From: Fomes fomentarius
Taxonomy: Eukaryota > Basidiomycota > Agaricomycetes > Polyporales > Polyporaceae
DNA: 64,000 nt
Reading direction: 5' to 3'
NCBI GenBank assembly: GCA_022606135.1
Contig: JABYQN010000009.1
Location: 2,071,001 to 2,135,000 of the forward strand
Shown here: one piece after another, positions 49,350-60,769 of the stretch
Layout: every line of letters starts with the position of its first letter
Numbering within the stretch: position 1 is the first letter of the stretch
Position numbers and translations under genes: made by a program
Notes under the pieces: model-generated
Databases searched by the model: none
Told to the model about the DNA's origin: nothing
The model's input: only the letters and a program-made list of their open reading frames with translations

Positions 49350-50361
49350 ATGTCCACCTTCGCCGTATTTACGTGTTTGAGGCTCGCCGCTTCTCCCCTG
49401 CTGTCCGCGTCACAATCACAATGCCGCCGTCTAGCCGCAAGACAAGCAGCAACCGCCACGCCACAAATGCCAGTGCGCTTCTACGCGAAACCCGCGAAGA
49501 AACACAAAGGGAAAGAAAAGGGTGCAGACGAGGCACCGTCGGGGGGCAAACATGCTAAAAAGGTCGCTACGGACTCGCTGATACCCGCCTCGCAGCGGAT
49601 CGTGTCCAGCGCGGAGTACAAGAACGCGGAGGCCAAGATGCAGGCCGTCCTGGACTGGTTCCGCAAGGAGGTCGCTGTGCTCGAGACCCGAGCGTCGGGA
49701 CGCGTCACGCCTGCACTGCTGTCTCCGGTACGTGTAATCCTGCCCGACACGGCAGATAGACAAGGCGTGCGGCTTGAGGAAGTCGCCACAGTGGGCGTGA
49801 AGGAAGGCACAATGCTCATCATCACGGTGTTTGAGGAGCATGTACGTACACAAAGTGCCGTCTCGCTTTGCTATGCCATGACTTTGTTTCTGAACATGCG
49901 TCTGTGCGTGATGTCTACGAACAGTTGTTGAAGTATGTTGAGCAAGCCATCTATGAGGCTAAGCTGCCCAGTATCACTCCTCAGAAGGTAGACAGCCGGA
50001 CGATCAAGATCCCAATACCAAAGTTCGTATGCAGTCCATGCATCGTTATGACTGCGTGTTTACGAAGACTGCTCCGTCACAGGCCTACTGTGGAGACGCG
50101 TACCGCGCTCTACACCACCGCATCGCGTCAGGCAGAGGATGTACGGGTGCAAATACGCAAGCACCACCAAGCCTTGCTGAAAAAGGAGGACATCGACAAG
50201 CGTTCTCCCGATTTCTCCACTGTACGTCCCCTCTTCCGTACGGGCTGTCTCATCTTCATCTTGCTCATGTACTCTTTACATCGCAGTACCAAGCCCTCAA
50301 CGACAAGTGCATGACCGAGCTAGACAAGATTCTGGCACATCTCAAGAAGAGTACCGGATAG
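49350..50361 (+). CDS. mitochondrial ribosome recycling factor
   Basis: Four exons (49350-49841, 49925-50022, 50083-50221, 50287-50361) encode 267 aa. RRF works with EF-G2 to split post-termination ribosomes in the mitochondrial matrix. A basic, Arg/Ser/Ala-rich leader of about 45 residues (ending near VRFYAKPAKK) fits a mitochondrial presequence, followed by a Lys-rich linker. The RRF fold then shows RASGRVTPALLSPVRVILP, GVRLEEVATVGVKEGTMLIITVFEE, DSRTIKIPIPK, TRTALYTTASRQAEDVRVQIR and a C-terminal helix ending LDKILAHLKK. Phases agree throughout. It is convergent with the carrier gene. Confidence 0.93.
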
Positions 50362-50818
50362 ACCACCAGCCCTCGGCTTGAGTTACGGTCGCACAGTCGC
50401 TGCTTTTGATGCATCAATGTCCTTACATATCACACATCGCGTTCATGGATTATACAATGGAAAGTCACTACTCAACCGCTCAGTAGGACACGAAGCAATC
50501 TGGTAATCTGGCGATTTCCGCTTGCCACCTCGCGAAATGATATGCAGTGCCAAAGGAGCAATCGTTGTCAGTTTTCCTTACTTTACTCAAGGCGTATAGA
50601 TTCCTTGCGGCGTGAGTATGGCTTGTCGACGTCAATGCCCTCTGGTGTTGTTTGCCGCGACCATCTGGTGGTGGGGTCATTGGGACGGCAACCCGGAGAG
50701 TCCTCTAATAAGTATGCATGCAAATCGTCTATATTACACAAGTCTATATTGGTCGTCACTGCAGCAATAGGGCGCGAGCAACACTCTAGGACATCACCAA
50801 CTCCTACTCTCCAGGTCC
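50362..50818. other. convergent 3' flanks, no gene recognised
   Basis: A 457-bp gap between two convergent stop codons with no supported frame. Confidence 0.5.
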
Positions 50819-52046
50819 TCACCCAAACCTCTGACTCAACCCATCATAAATCAAAAAGATCAACGCACTGCTCGGAACGGCCCTCGCGACAGTAATCCCA
50901 CAGCCCGCATACAACCCCCTCAGCCCGCCCTTCTGCCACATCTCCCTCCCCGTCCCAAAAAACGTCGCCCTCGCGCCGCCCGCGCGCCGGGGCCCGCGCA
51001 GCTCCGCCTCCGTCTGCATCGCGCTCTTCACCGTGTCCGCCGGGAAGAGCGCGACGTTGTACGCGACGCCCGCGCACGCGCCCGCCACCCCGCTCTCCCA
51101 CGCCCGCAGCTCGCGCTTGTCCGTGAGCCCGCGCCGCGCGAGGAGCAGCGACGCCACGCCCTCCTTGGCCGAGAACCACGCCGCGCCCCCGCCCGTCTCG
51201 CGCAGGAGTGTGCCGGTGTGCCCGAGCCAGAGGCCGCGCAGGCCCGTGTCGCGCACGACGGAGGTGAGGACTGCGATGGGCCCGGGGAGCTTGCGTATTG
51301 CGGCGGAGGAGGAGGCGGTTGCTGGGGAGGTTGTGGTGGCGGCGGAGGAGGCGGCCAGGGTGACGGAAGGAGACATGAGCATTTGTACTTGCATTTTACA
51401 CTTGACGAGCTCGATCGGTGTTCTGCACGAGGCCGCCATCGGTGTTAGCCATGGGGACGGGCGGGCGAGATGAGATGTGTGCGGCAAATGGGGACGTACA
51501 GCACGAAACTTGTGATGGCCCCCGCGCCCCCGCCGGCACACGCAAGCTGGCCCAGGGTGAGCTGCTGCGCGAGCGGGATCCCGTTCCACCAGCGCATCGC
51601 GTTCTGGATCTCCGTGTACGCCCAGAAGAGCGACGCGTTCTCCGCCATCGCGCCCACTATGGGTGCTGGCAGGCCCTGAATAAACGTCGAACCAACGTCA
51701 TGAACACAACACAACACAACACAACACGGCATTGTCAGAACAAGTCTCCTCTCGGACCGCGTCCAATCACGGAAGGCTCAACGAAAGAAAAATGTGAAAG
51801 AGGCAGACGCACTCGGTATAGCCCACGCACGCCCTCCTTCCGCCATGTCTGCCTCAGACAGTCGAGCGGGCCACTGAAGCGCGCGGTCGCGTCGAGCACC
51901 TGCGACTGCAGGCGCACCTTGGTGAGGTCGAACGGGTGCTCGAAGAACTTGGAGGTGACACCCGCGATGCTCCCGAACGTGATGTCCTTCGCCGCGCGGA
52001 CGGTGAGCGAGTCCGCAGTCTGCAGCTCTTCTGGAGACACTTCCAT
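50819..52046 (-). CDS. mitochondrial carrier, ornithine transporter (ORT1/ARG11) type
   Basis: Three exons (51813-52046, 51500-51675, 50819-51422) give 337 aa. The three carrier repeats are visible through their P-x-D/E-x-x-K signatures: PFDLTKVRLQ (from Pro38), PIELVKCKMQ (from Pro139) and PADTVKSAMQ in the last exon, each followed by a G-rich second helix (GLYRGLPAPIVGAMAENASLF, GLWLGHTGTLLRETGGGAAWF, GLYAGCGITVARAVPSSALIF). ATARFSGPLDCLRQTW and the TPIELVKCKMQVQ block are what I associate with the fungal ornithine/citrulline carriers of the inner membrane, which export ornithine for cytosolic arginine synthesis. A basic amino-acid or carnitine-type substrate cannot be excluded. Base composition of exon 3 is markedly GC-rich. 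Confidence 0.85.
51702..51727. repeat. (ACAAC)n microsatellite in intron
   Basis: About five tandem ACAAC units lie within the first intron of the minus-strand carrier gene. Confidence 0.8.
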
Positions 52047-52721
52047 CGTCGTGAACTTCAACTAGGGACTGGTGGGAGTGGGTTTCCGGGGATGGGATGG
52101 GTGCTGGCAAGAGCAGTGGGGGTCGCGACTGGAAAGCGTCTTGGACGTCGTGCAAAGAGGAAGATCGAGAGCCGGGGATGGTGGGTCAGCTATGTTTTCA
52201 TGGTTGTGCGTCTCGGACGAACCGTGACGGCCTCATTCGAGTTTTTCCTGTCAACCTGGGTCCTCGTCCCGATGGCCCCGGGGCGCTTGGCGCTTGGCAT
52301 CTCGTCAGTCGACCGACGACTACTGACGTTGGTGGCGAGTGAAGCTTAGAGGCAAATGATATGTGTATAAAGGCTACATCTGTAGGATAAACGCAATGTC
52401 CCGATGATAGAAGATTGGTACTAGTAGGAGGGTAGTACACTAGTCCTATGGTAGCGTGAACACTGAACAACACAGCAAAACCAGGTAAAGTAGCAACCGT
52501 CGCTGTAGGTATAACAAACATCAGTCGTAGATCCTTGTCCATAGCACTGACGTGATCAGAATCGTCAAAAACGTCAAAAACGTCCAAAGCTTTGCAAGTC
52601 CGTGGCGTCATCCATCCAAGTTCCAAACAACTGACCGACAATCGCATTCCTACGCAGCACGAGCCACGACGGGGTCCACGAAGGCGACTCAGAGCACACA
52701 ACGGCCGAATCAATCGCTCGC
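52047..52721. other. intergenic, no gene recognised
   Basis: The carrier promoter and the glucanase 3' flank (both minus-strand genes). The long minus frame reaching in from 53115 is a shadow of the glucanase. Confidence 0.5.
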
Positions 52722-54251
52722 TCATGAGAGGAGCAGCATCCCAAGCACAGAGCCCACCAGCGCCAGCACGCCAGCACTCGACCCTATGCGTCGCGCAGCA
52801 TTGCTTCCCGGGCTGCCCGTGCGAGTCGCCGGGTCGGTGATGACCGTCGCGGGACCGGTAGTCGTCGCAGACGCTGTGGGCGGTGGCAAGGGCGGGCCCG
52901 TGGTGTACGCGCGCACGTAGTTGATGTCGAAGTATGCGTCGTCGTAGCGGGGGCTCCCTGCACCGATGACATCGCACGTCCCGTCGCATTGGGACCTGTA
53001 GATGCTGTCTACCCCAGCCCTGATGATTGCGATCAAAAACTCGTGAGCTACCTCTGTGAGACCGTGGAGGAGGGTGGTGCTCACCAGTCGCCACAGAGCG
53101 CGATGTCGAGGACAATTTGCTGCGGCGTGAAAAACTTGGTGAGGTTGCATTGCGGCGTGACAGGGAAGCTTGCGGACGGTGAGCCCCAAGACGAGATGTC
53201 GATCGCGGAAGAGTTTTTGTTCAACGAATCTGGGACATCCGCCCTCTACGCGAGCCCGTCCACATTGGTACGCCTGCTTCACTTAAGGATAGAGGAGGAT
53301 CACTCACACTCCAGAACCACATATAAATACCCGCAACATCGAACTGCGTCGCCCACACGCCTCCGCCAGCCGCTGCGAAGCCTGCCCCGAAGCTATTCGG
53401 CTTGGTCTCATGCACGGTGCATCCTGGATCAGCAGAACAGTCTTGGAAGCCGATCTTGCCCGTCTGTACAATAGCGTTGTCCGTTGTGCATCCTGCGGTC
53501 GTGTGGATAGCCATCTGGTTGTCCGTCATAAGATTGATACCTTCCAAGATATCTGTGGAACAAAACCAAGCATGCGACTCGTCTGAGCATCCGGAATGTT
53601 CAGCGGTCAGCACATGGGAAGCGCACCAATCTCGCCATCATCAGGCCAGGTAGGTCCCTTGGTCCAGAATGCAGGCCAAACAGAACATCCATATGGAAGA
53701 TGGTTCGCATCGAAGACCCACAGGCTACCATAATCATAAAAGTCTTTCGTCGTGATCCGGACCTAAGTCAGGGAATCAGTGAATCCTTCCAAGACCCCAC
53801 AAGTGGGGAACCAAGAGCAAGAATAGAAGACAAAAGCACTCACCGTGTTCCGGTTCTGACCATCGGCCACAGTTGTCGTGTTATCGACACGAATGATAGC
53901 TTTCCCGGCATCGTTCACGTAGGCGAGCTGCTCCGAAGTCGCCTCCGTCTCATTCAGCCACCAAACCTTGCCTGTCAAAGTCCGTATTCAACGATCACAT
54001 TCGCTTTCCGACCGTGACTCCAACATCCTCCCTCTGTCCGCCAAAAAACACGAGCGCAACAGAATGAAGTACTCACTGAGCGTCAAGTTGTCCCACGATC
54101 CATAGAAATCCCAACCATCGAAGAAACTCGGCCCAGAATAATCGCGAGCAATATTGTAAGCATTAGCCGGTGTAAGGACGGGTGAAAGCGCCATAGCGAA
54201 GATGAGCGTGAGCCCGAATCCAAGAGTCGGGAGTGATCCTAGTCGCGACAT
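52722..54251 (-). CDS. GH16 endo-beta-glucanase, GPI-type
   Basis: Six exons (54077-54251, 53844-53971, 53627-53762, 53308-53552, 53085-53245, 52722-53019) encode 380 aa. GH16 enzymes of this fungal group act on beta-1,3(4)-glucans at the cell wall. A hydrophobic signal peptide spans about residues 1-31. The mature enzyme starts FFDGWDFYGSWDNLT. Further on come YGSLWVFDANHLPYGCSVWPAFWTKG split over the sheet, and the catalytic EIDILE motif (nucleophile Glu145, acid/base Glu150), interrupted by an intron inside Asp147. ALCGDWAG and YDDAYFDINYVRAY close the domain. A Thr/Pro linker and a C-terminal hydrophobic tail suggest a GPI anchor. Frame is intact throughout. Confidence 0.93.
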
Positions 54252-54270
54252 GGTGTCCCTCCCCTGCGTG

Positions 54271-54278
54271 TATTTATA
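54271..54278 (-). promoter_or_regulatory. TATA box of the GH16 gene
   Basis: TATAAATA on the minus strand lies about 20-27 bp upstream of the start codon, implying a very short 5' leader or that a downstream in-frame ATG is used. Confidence 0.55.
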
Positions 54279-55241
54279 CTGGCGTGCCGGGCGCACAGGT
54301 TCGGGCGCGAGGACTATGCGTGCAGCCGGGAACGCGGGCTCGAGACTCGGAAGAGGGGGTGCGAGATGTTACGGAAGTCGCAGCGATGCCCGATAAGGGT
54401 TAACGCACGATATCTAGGACACGTTCTCAGCCGGGCACTGGCCTTGAAGCGTGAACGTCCAAGGTATGGCCGACGTGCTTAGTTTCGGAAGATGGTGATC
54501 GGTGAATGGATGCCGGCTGGCGAGGCAATGCACGGGCGTGTTTTGGACTCGAATGAAGAGCACGAGAGGTCCGATAGGGAGGCAATGCACAAATGACGTG
54601 AGCCCGGCGAGACGAGGGCACTCTTGAGCGGGAAGCGTCGGGGCGTTAGAGACGTGAAGCGTTAGGGTCGTAAAGTGCTTGGGAGCGAATCATCCGCCCT
54701 ACGAGAGCCACGGTCAGTTTCAATGGAACCAGTCGCAGTATAGCAGGACGCGAAACGTACTGAGCGAGAAGGTTTCGATGAACCGTAGTTCAGTGCGTCA
54801 AGCCTAGGAGCAGGCAAGATTTATGGGAGCGCCGTCCAGGTTCGTTCTGCGGCAAGCGGAGCCCGGGAATTCAACATTGTTAGCGCTTGGTGGCAAATTA
54901 TGGGTGAGAACAAGGTGAGAATGGGAAGATGCAATGATGGAGGAGGGACACGAGGCGAAGCGCGTCCTAGACTCGGAGCGGAGCTGCCTCGTGTGTCCTC
55001 GACGGGCGCTCCGGTCAGGCCTGTTACTCAGTAATTCACCTCCTTCAACTTTCTGTCTCTCGGTCTCGCTCTCCTACCATACCGTACCTTACTTTTTACC
55101 AAGCTAATGGCTCCCGCACACGCCGCGGTCTCCCTCTCCACTCCCCTACCTACGTTTCGAGAACCCCCCCTCTACGCCTAGTGCACGCAGTTTGTCGATA
55201 TGTGGTGTCATTGCCTACCATAGGGCCCGGCCCTCCAGGGC

Positions 55242-55274
55242 AATAAACAAGGATTCCAAAAAAAAAAAAAAAAA
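55242..55274 (+). repeat. AATAAA followed by A17 tract
   Basis: AATAAA (55242-55247) is followed 11 nt later by 17 consecutive A (55258-55274). This is the arrangement of a reverse-transcribed, integrated mRNA 3' end. No parent gene could be recognised upstream. Confidence 0.7.
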
Positions 55275-57130
55275 CTTGAAATCCACTACCACTTCGCTGC
55301 AGGTGACTCTGGTCTCCCACATCCAACGGCCGCAGAACACACTCTTCCTCCTCGTCTGTGGCACAGAAGGGGTGAGCATGAGAGCATCACTCAGTGGCAC
55401 CTCGGATTCCAGGTATCGGGCCCGGGGCCACTCGCCGACCCCCCACATGTCGTACACACTCAGATTCCCAGCACGGTCGTTCCCGACCTAAGCTTTGAAT
55501 AGCACACTAAAAGCCACCGCGAGCGCTTACACGGCGATAGGTGATGCCCCTCGAGCCCTCGAACACTGATATTTTGTTGCAAGAAATGGTACATGGTCAG
55601 TGTTCATTGTCCATTCGTTGAGTTCATGTCAAGCACTTCAAACTGTAATGGTTTGTACAGTGGGACAATGGCCCAATACAGAAGCATATCGAGAAACTCG
55701 AGACTCCGAGCTTCACGAGTACGCAACCAATCCTATACTCTGTTCGCAGCACTTGCTCACTAGAGGTCTAGGTCTCTTCTCCGGCGTTGGCCGTACACGC
55801 GACGGCCCGTCGTTGTTGCTGTCCAGTACCATCGCATGGAATTTGAGTGAGGAACGCCTCTTGACTTGGCTTGTCGGGTCTTGGGCTCATTGTACAATAG
55901 GTTGTGGCGCGACGATTCAACTCAAGTGGCCCGTAGACGGTAGAAGTTTCATGGCAGAGCCAGAAGTCCAGCTTGCTTCTTTGCGGCAGTGCGCGACCAG
56001 CTCGACACAAGGAGCATGAAAGGATGATCTACCCGGGATATGGTGAACAATTCAGTAAGATGAGTCTGAATACCTCTAGGCGTGAGTATTGTGAAACTCT
56101 TTGTAGGTGTGTTATATCCACCTGGCTTTGCCGAAGAGGTATGGTCATGTCTACAAAGAGCTTACACCACATTTTGCGATACTCCTCCTTGAATATGGTA
56201 GAAGTATTCAGACTTTTCTTACCGAATGTTTATCATATCCGGGAGAAAGTATGCTATCGTGCCCCATGTGTGAGGCTGCCTCAGGCTCTCCTGATGCTTT
56301 TGTTGAGTCTGTGCTGGTAGCTTGGAGCACGAACAGCCCGCAGAATTCTTATGCACAGAAGGGAAAATGGGCACGCCGTGTTGTCACTGATTGGTCAGGT
56401 GACCGCGTTCCGCATGAGCGCTTAGATTGTACTACAGTCAAAGCCTAGGCCTGCTCAGGAGAGAGCAAGCTTCAAGTCCTAAAGCTGGAGCATCATCAAC
56501 TTTGCTGTAATCTGAACTCGATGCGCACGCTTCACTTCGAGTGCTCTCTCAATTTGGAGCTGATATGGTATAGCAAGTACTAGCCTTACTATTGGCATCG
56601 CGATTGACAGCGAAGGCTGTTGGCACGAGTCAAGCTGAACAGATTTAGTGCGAAGGCTGGAGTCGCATCGAAGGAACGGCGCCAGAATGGCAGTAGCTGT
56701 CTAGTCCATTGACTATCATCTTCTCACAGAAGTCTCACAAAACGCAAGATAAACGTAACTTATGCGGCTCCTCGTAGTCCTTTACGTGATCCGTTGCACA
56801 CTTGCGTCCATCCGAGACCTCGAGTGCGATCCAGGACTGTGAGAAGCCCACGTTCGTGCTGTGGTAGGTCGATTTGGGTATCAAGTGCTATCGTTGCGTT
56901 CACCGATGCTCACGCAAGGAACGCTGTTTATGGACCTGTGCTTCACATCCTCCGGAAAGCAGCGATTGATACCGTGCTTCCAAGACGTCCGGACGTGGCA
57001 CACTGAGGAAACGTGGTACTGCCCCTTGCTTCGTTCTCTTCTCCTGTTTACATATATATCGACCAACCTGTACAGGTCATGAGTACTAGAATCCCTGACT
57101 ACTCTCAGATCCTCCTGCTCACCTACCACG

Positions 57131-57636
57131 ATGTCGGATACCAAGTCTCAAATGCTCACCCAAACAGAGAAGGTCCAATTCTCACACGACGCCGCATCGA
57201 AGCAGGATTCGACCAAGGCGGATAGCCGCCCCAGGCCGCGAGTTCATAACAGGTCAGCTCGCCCCTTGACCTCCCCGCCGTCCGTCTGCTGCTAATTGAC
57301 AGTCGTTGTGTTGTCTACAGCGTGCCGGTTGTTCCCTACCAAAGCTGTATCGTGGGCAGGTACCCCATGACCAGCGTATACGCCCTCGTCAGTACTCCAT
57401 TCCCCGCCACACGACCCCGTATCTCCCTGTTGTGCCCTCTATACACCTCTCGTGTTCTTCTCTAACATCCTTGGACGGGATCATATGGCACTGTCGTTGC
57501 ATCATCACGACAGTCTTACGCAGCCTGCGCCCAGAGCGCGTCGAGAACGACGGGCAAGGCAGAATCATCACCTCCAATTTCGACGCCTGCCACCAAGCCT
57601 CCGTCGGGCTTCTTTGGGCGATGGCCATGGCAATAG
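57131..57636 (+). CDS. possible small hypothetical protein
   Basis: Three putative exons (57131-57252, 57321-57387, 57514-57636) keep frame and give 103 aa: a polar, charged N-terminus (MSDTKSQMLTQTEKVQFS), a short VPVVPYQSC segment, and a Pro/Ser-rich end finishing GFFGRWPWQ. Donors are GTCAGC and GTCAGT, acceptors CTACAG and GACAG. I know no homologous family, and the second intron (about 126 nt) is longer than usual here, so the model may be wrong. Confidence 0.3.
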
Positions 57637-58191
57637 ACGGCATGGACTGCGCGGGTAGAGCCGGAGGGCGGCGAAGTGCGGAGAGTTAAGTGTAGGTTAG
57701 GTGGAGGTAGTGTGTTCTTACTAAACGGCAACGGTAGGGCTGTCCAACCGCGATGTACTCGGAGAGATCTCTGCCGTATGATATGTACTTCTAGCGTTCT
57801 AGCCACATCACAACGCACGCACTCGGAGCCATGTTCTCGGGCATTTAGCGCGGAGGATGGTGTCCCTTTGGAAGCACGTAATGGTGCGTTCATGTACATT
57901 GCACGCCGTACACATGCCATCCACCATGGAAGACGGCTGTGGCACAAGGTTGAGCCTTCGCAATAGGCAACGCATCCGCGGCCGAACCACAGAACGCCCC
58001 CGAGGACCGCATCGATGGCTTACCCGCGACCAGATGTGCTATAAATGCGCCGCGGGCGTCGGATGGATGGAAGGATGGATATTAGAGCCTCGGATATACA
58101 CTAAACGGTTGTACAAGTTAGATGAGTACGTCAGAAGTCGAAAGGATGCAATGCGCAGGCTCGTATCCTTCGATGTCCACGCGCTGAGCTC
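57637..58191. other. convergent intergenic, no gene recognised
   Basis: The gap before the transporter's stop codon; short frames only. Confidence 0.45.
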
Positions 58192-60036
58192 TTACGTGCG
58201 CTGTGTTCCCCGTCGTTTGACCGCCATCTGGCGAGCGACCAACAATAGCACTGACCCTGCAGCCATGACAGTCTGTTCGGGCGGTCTAGGTCAGAACGTT
58301 AACAGAGCCCTAAGACACCGAGACGTACCCCGCTGAAGACAATGAGCCTATACCAACGGAAGCCGGGGTCGATGAGAGCGCCGGCAATGGGAGCTCCGAG
58401 TAACACTCCGAACCCTGTGGCGAAGAACCCGATGCCAATGCGAACCCTAAGGTAACCGACCGTGGTCAGTCCGCGGTCGAGGAGGCAAGGTGGAGGAGTT
58501 CGAATTCTGTGGCTGAAGGGACTCGGACGTACCCGACCTCAGAGAGATCTCTAGCGAACAACGCCAGTAGGGGGGTCAGCAAAGACGCAACTGTCGCACA
58601 GCCAGTCGCCTGTCAATCAACGAGGGTTGCAATGGAGAGACTTTTAGACACTCACAGCCTCCTGAGAAGAAACCGTAAAGTATCGCGAAGGCGATGGTGC
58701 CGCCCACGGTCGTCGCGCGAAACATTAGGAACACGAGGCCGCTTGTGATGAATGCCGTGGGACATGCGATGTTGAATCGCCCATACTGATCGGCAAGGAA
58801 GTTGAGGATCGTACGACCAAAAAACGATGCGGCGTTCAACACGGCGACCTACGTGGGTCCGTGAGGTGCATGTCGCAGATCAGGAGGGATTGGCGACGTA
58901 CGGAGTAGAAAGCCAAGGTAGGAGACAATCCATGGAGGCCCACGAAGAGCTGAAGGTAGAAGACTGCAATTTCTCTGTCACCCGGTCGATGTCCACACAT
59001 GACGTGAGCTATACTGACATGGAATGTACAAGCCGAGTAGTGTCAACACAGCGCTGCAAGCAACACAGCAGTCAGTCAAACCAGCAACTACTCCACAATG
59101 CATTGTACACACCCAGCTACAGATATCCAGTAGGGGTAGTCTTGTAGGAGGTGAGTGCGACTCAATTCCTTCTTCGCGGCCGCCGCGGACTTGATGCTAT
59201 CCGTCCGTGTCGTCATTGTCATATTGGCGACAAGAAGCAGGCCTAATGTCAGGAACGCCTGTGCGCGGACTCCCCAGGCGAACCCGACGCTGCTGTTCAT
59301 CAAGCTGTTGAGCATGATGGGATAGACAACTCCTCCGCAAGAGGTGCCTTAGGTGCGATATAAGCCTCTGAGAGAATCCAAGACGGCGACAACGGACCTG
59401 ACAGCACGACACCCATCGCAAGTGCCCGACGTCTCTTCCAATGGTGCGCCTGTACGGACAGTGCGGGAGAGAATATCAGACCGCAGCCCAATCCTACACC
59501 AAGGCCTTGCGAGAGGATGAGTTGATAGTATTCGCCGGTGTCAGCAAGAGAGAGCATGAAGAGCCTAATGCATGATCAATCAGTCACACGGCCACCACGG
59601 AGACGGCGCGAAGACGGACGAGAGGATGTATAGCGCGGCTCCCGTAATCTGTGCATGATGGAAGTATCCCGAGTCGAGCATCTTCCCCGCGGGGAGTCCG
59701 GTAGCGAACATGAGGAAGAACTGTAAGGAGCCTATCCAACTGATGTTCGACGACCCCGCCGTCCCTTGGTGAGTATAGAAGTCTTGATACACCCCGAACG
59801 AGCTCCCTGCTCCGAACGTGGAGAACGCAACAAGCCAACTAGGAGTGCGGTCACTATCAGATTGCAGTAGATCACCACGAGAGCCCCACTTACCCGCCTA
59901 GTACGGTCAGCCAAGCTGCCCGACCGCCATCCATCGGGTGTTCCGACAGGGTAGATTTGGGTGCCGCTGAGTGCGCATCACCGAAGGCGCACTCGGATCC
60001 CTTTGTTGTGTCGTGTCGGGCAAGCTTGTCGTCCAT
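58192..60036 (-). CDS. MFS transporter, monocarboxylate (MCT) type
   Basis: Ten exons (59894-60036, 59620-59838, 59398-59564, 59113-59347, 59019-59053, 58902-58963, 58656-58848, 58533-58590, 58329-58446, 58192-58272) give 436 aa, in frame throughout. The protein has a polar N-terminus, then GGRAAWLTVLGGWLVAFSTFGAGSSFGVYQDFY, the signature first helix of fungal monocarboxylate-transporter-like MFS proteins (D/G-G-x-x-A-W-x-x-V-x-G). Later features are SNISWIGSLQFFLMFATGLPAGKMLD, RRRALAMGVVLSGTSCGGVVYP, NAASFFGRTILNFLADQYG, and a C-terminus ending QMAVKRRGTQ. Twelve membrane helices are expected. Location is plasma or vacuolar membrane; the substrate is unknown. An in-frame ATG further upstream could extend the N-terminus. 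Confidence 0.92.
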
Positions 60037-60769
60037 AGCGTTCGGAGCTGAACACAGATGAGGCGTGAGGGCGATGCAAAAGCAGGAGTGAGTAGAGGCG
60101 GCAAATCGCTCTGCTCCCTCCCCTTCCCTCATGTATAGCTCGCCCTGCAACGCTCATATCGTAACTATCATTGGCACAGTACATCATGGTGGGCATACGC
60201 AGCGAATACTTCCGAGGAGCTATCTTGTTCCGCCGGCTCATCCCCGGTCATGCCGTCTAAAGACGACGGCGCAGAGGCTCTAATCGTGAGACGGTGGAGG
60301 GTGCTTCGGACTTGCGGACATCACTCGTGTGTTATGTCCGCGGTTTGATCGGATTTGGGAGTGCGAATCACGCATCGTAGGTGCTCGGTTGAAGGTACCG
60401 CGAGTGCGTGGTTGCCTGATGAATCGGGTTCGGTGAGTATGATTGCGGCTGCGGGGGGCTGGAGCGCTTATGTACCTGCGCTTAGACTGAGGAGGAAGGG
60501 GCTCTACTTCATTTGCAGTCGTGGGGAGCGAGCGTCGGCACCCTGTTCTGGTTCGATTGCTAACACAGCTTTGTGTGAAAGCTTCCAATAATATGCGGGG
60601 GTGCGTGTCTGGGGGTGGAAGTAAAAATAGTTGAGTATTCAGATCTGCCATATAGCAGCAACCTGGCAGTGATGTCACTAATTGCTAGCTGTGGCCCGAT
60701 TTAAATAAGCTCTTCATTTGTATTCGCGGACAAAGTCGAACTCACATGCCATATATCACCCTCGGCGAC
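60037..60769. other. intergenic, no gene recognised
   Basis: The transporter promoter and the acyl-CoA dehydrogenase 3' flank (both minus-strand genes). No coding frame is supported. Confidence 0.5.

Larger units (their letters stand above)
54252..57130. other. 2.9-kb gene-poor region
   Basis: Apart from the glucanase promoter and the AATAAA plus poly(A) tract near 55.25 kb, I see nothing recognisable. Overlapping frames at 55600-56450 have no motifs and no consistent splicing. Confidence 0.4.

Noticed and set aside
52198..53115. 305-codon minus-strand frame
   Set aside because: It is a shadow of the glucanase 3' exon read in another frame with no motif.
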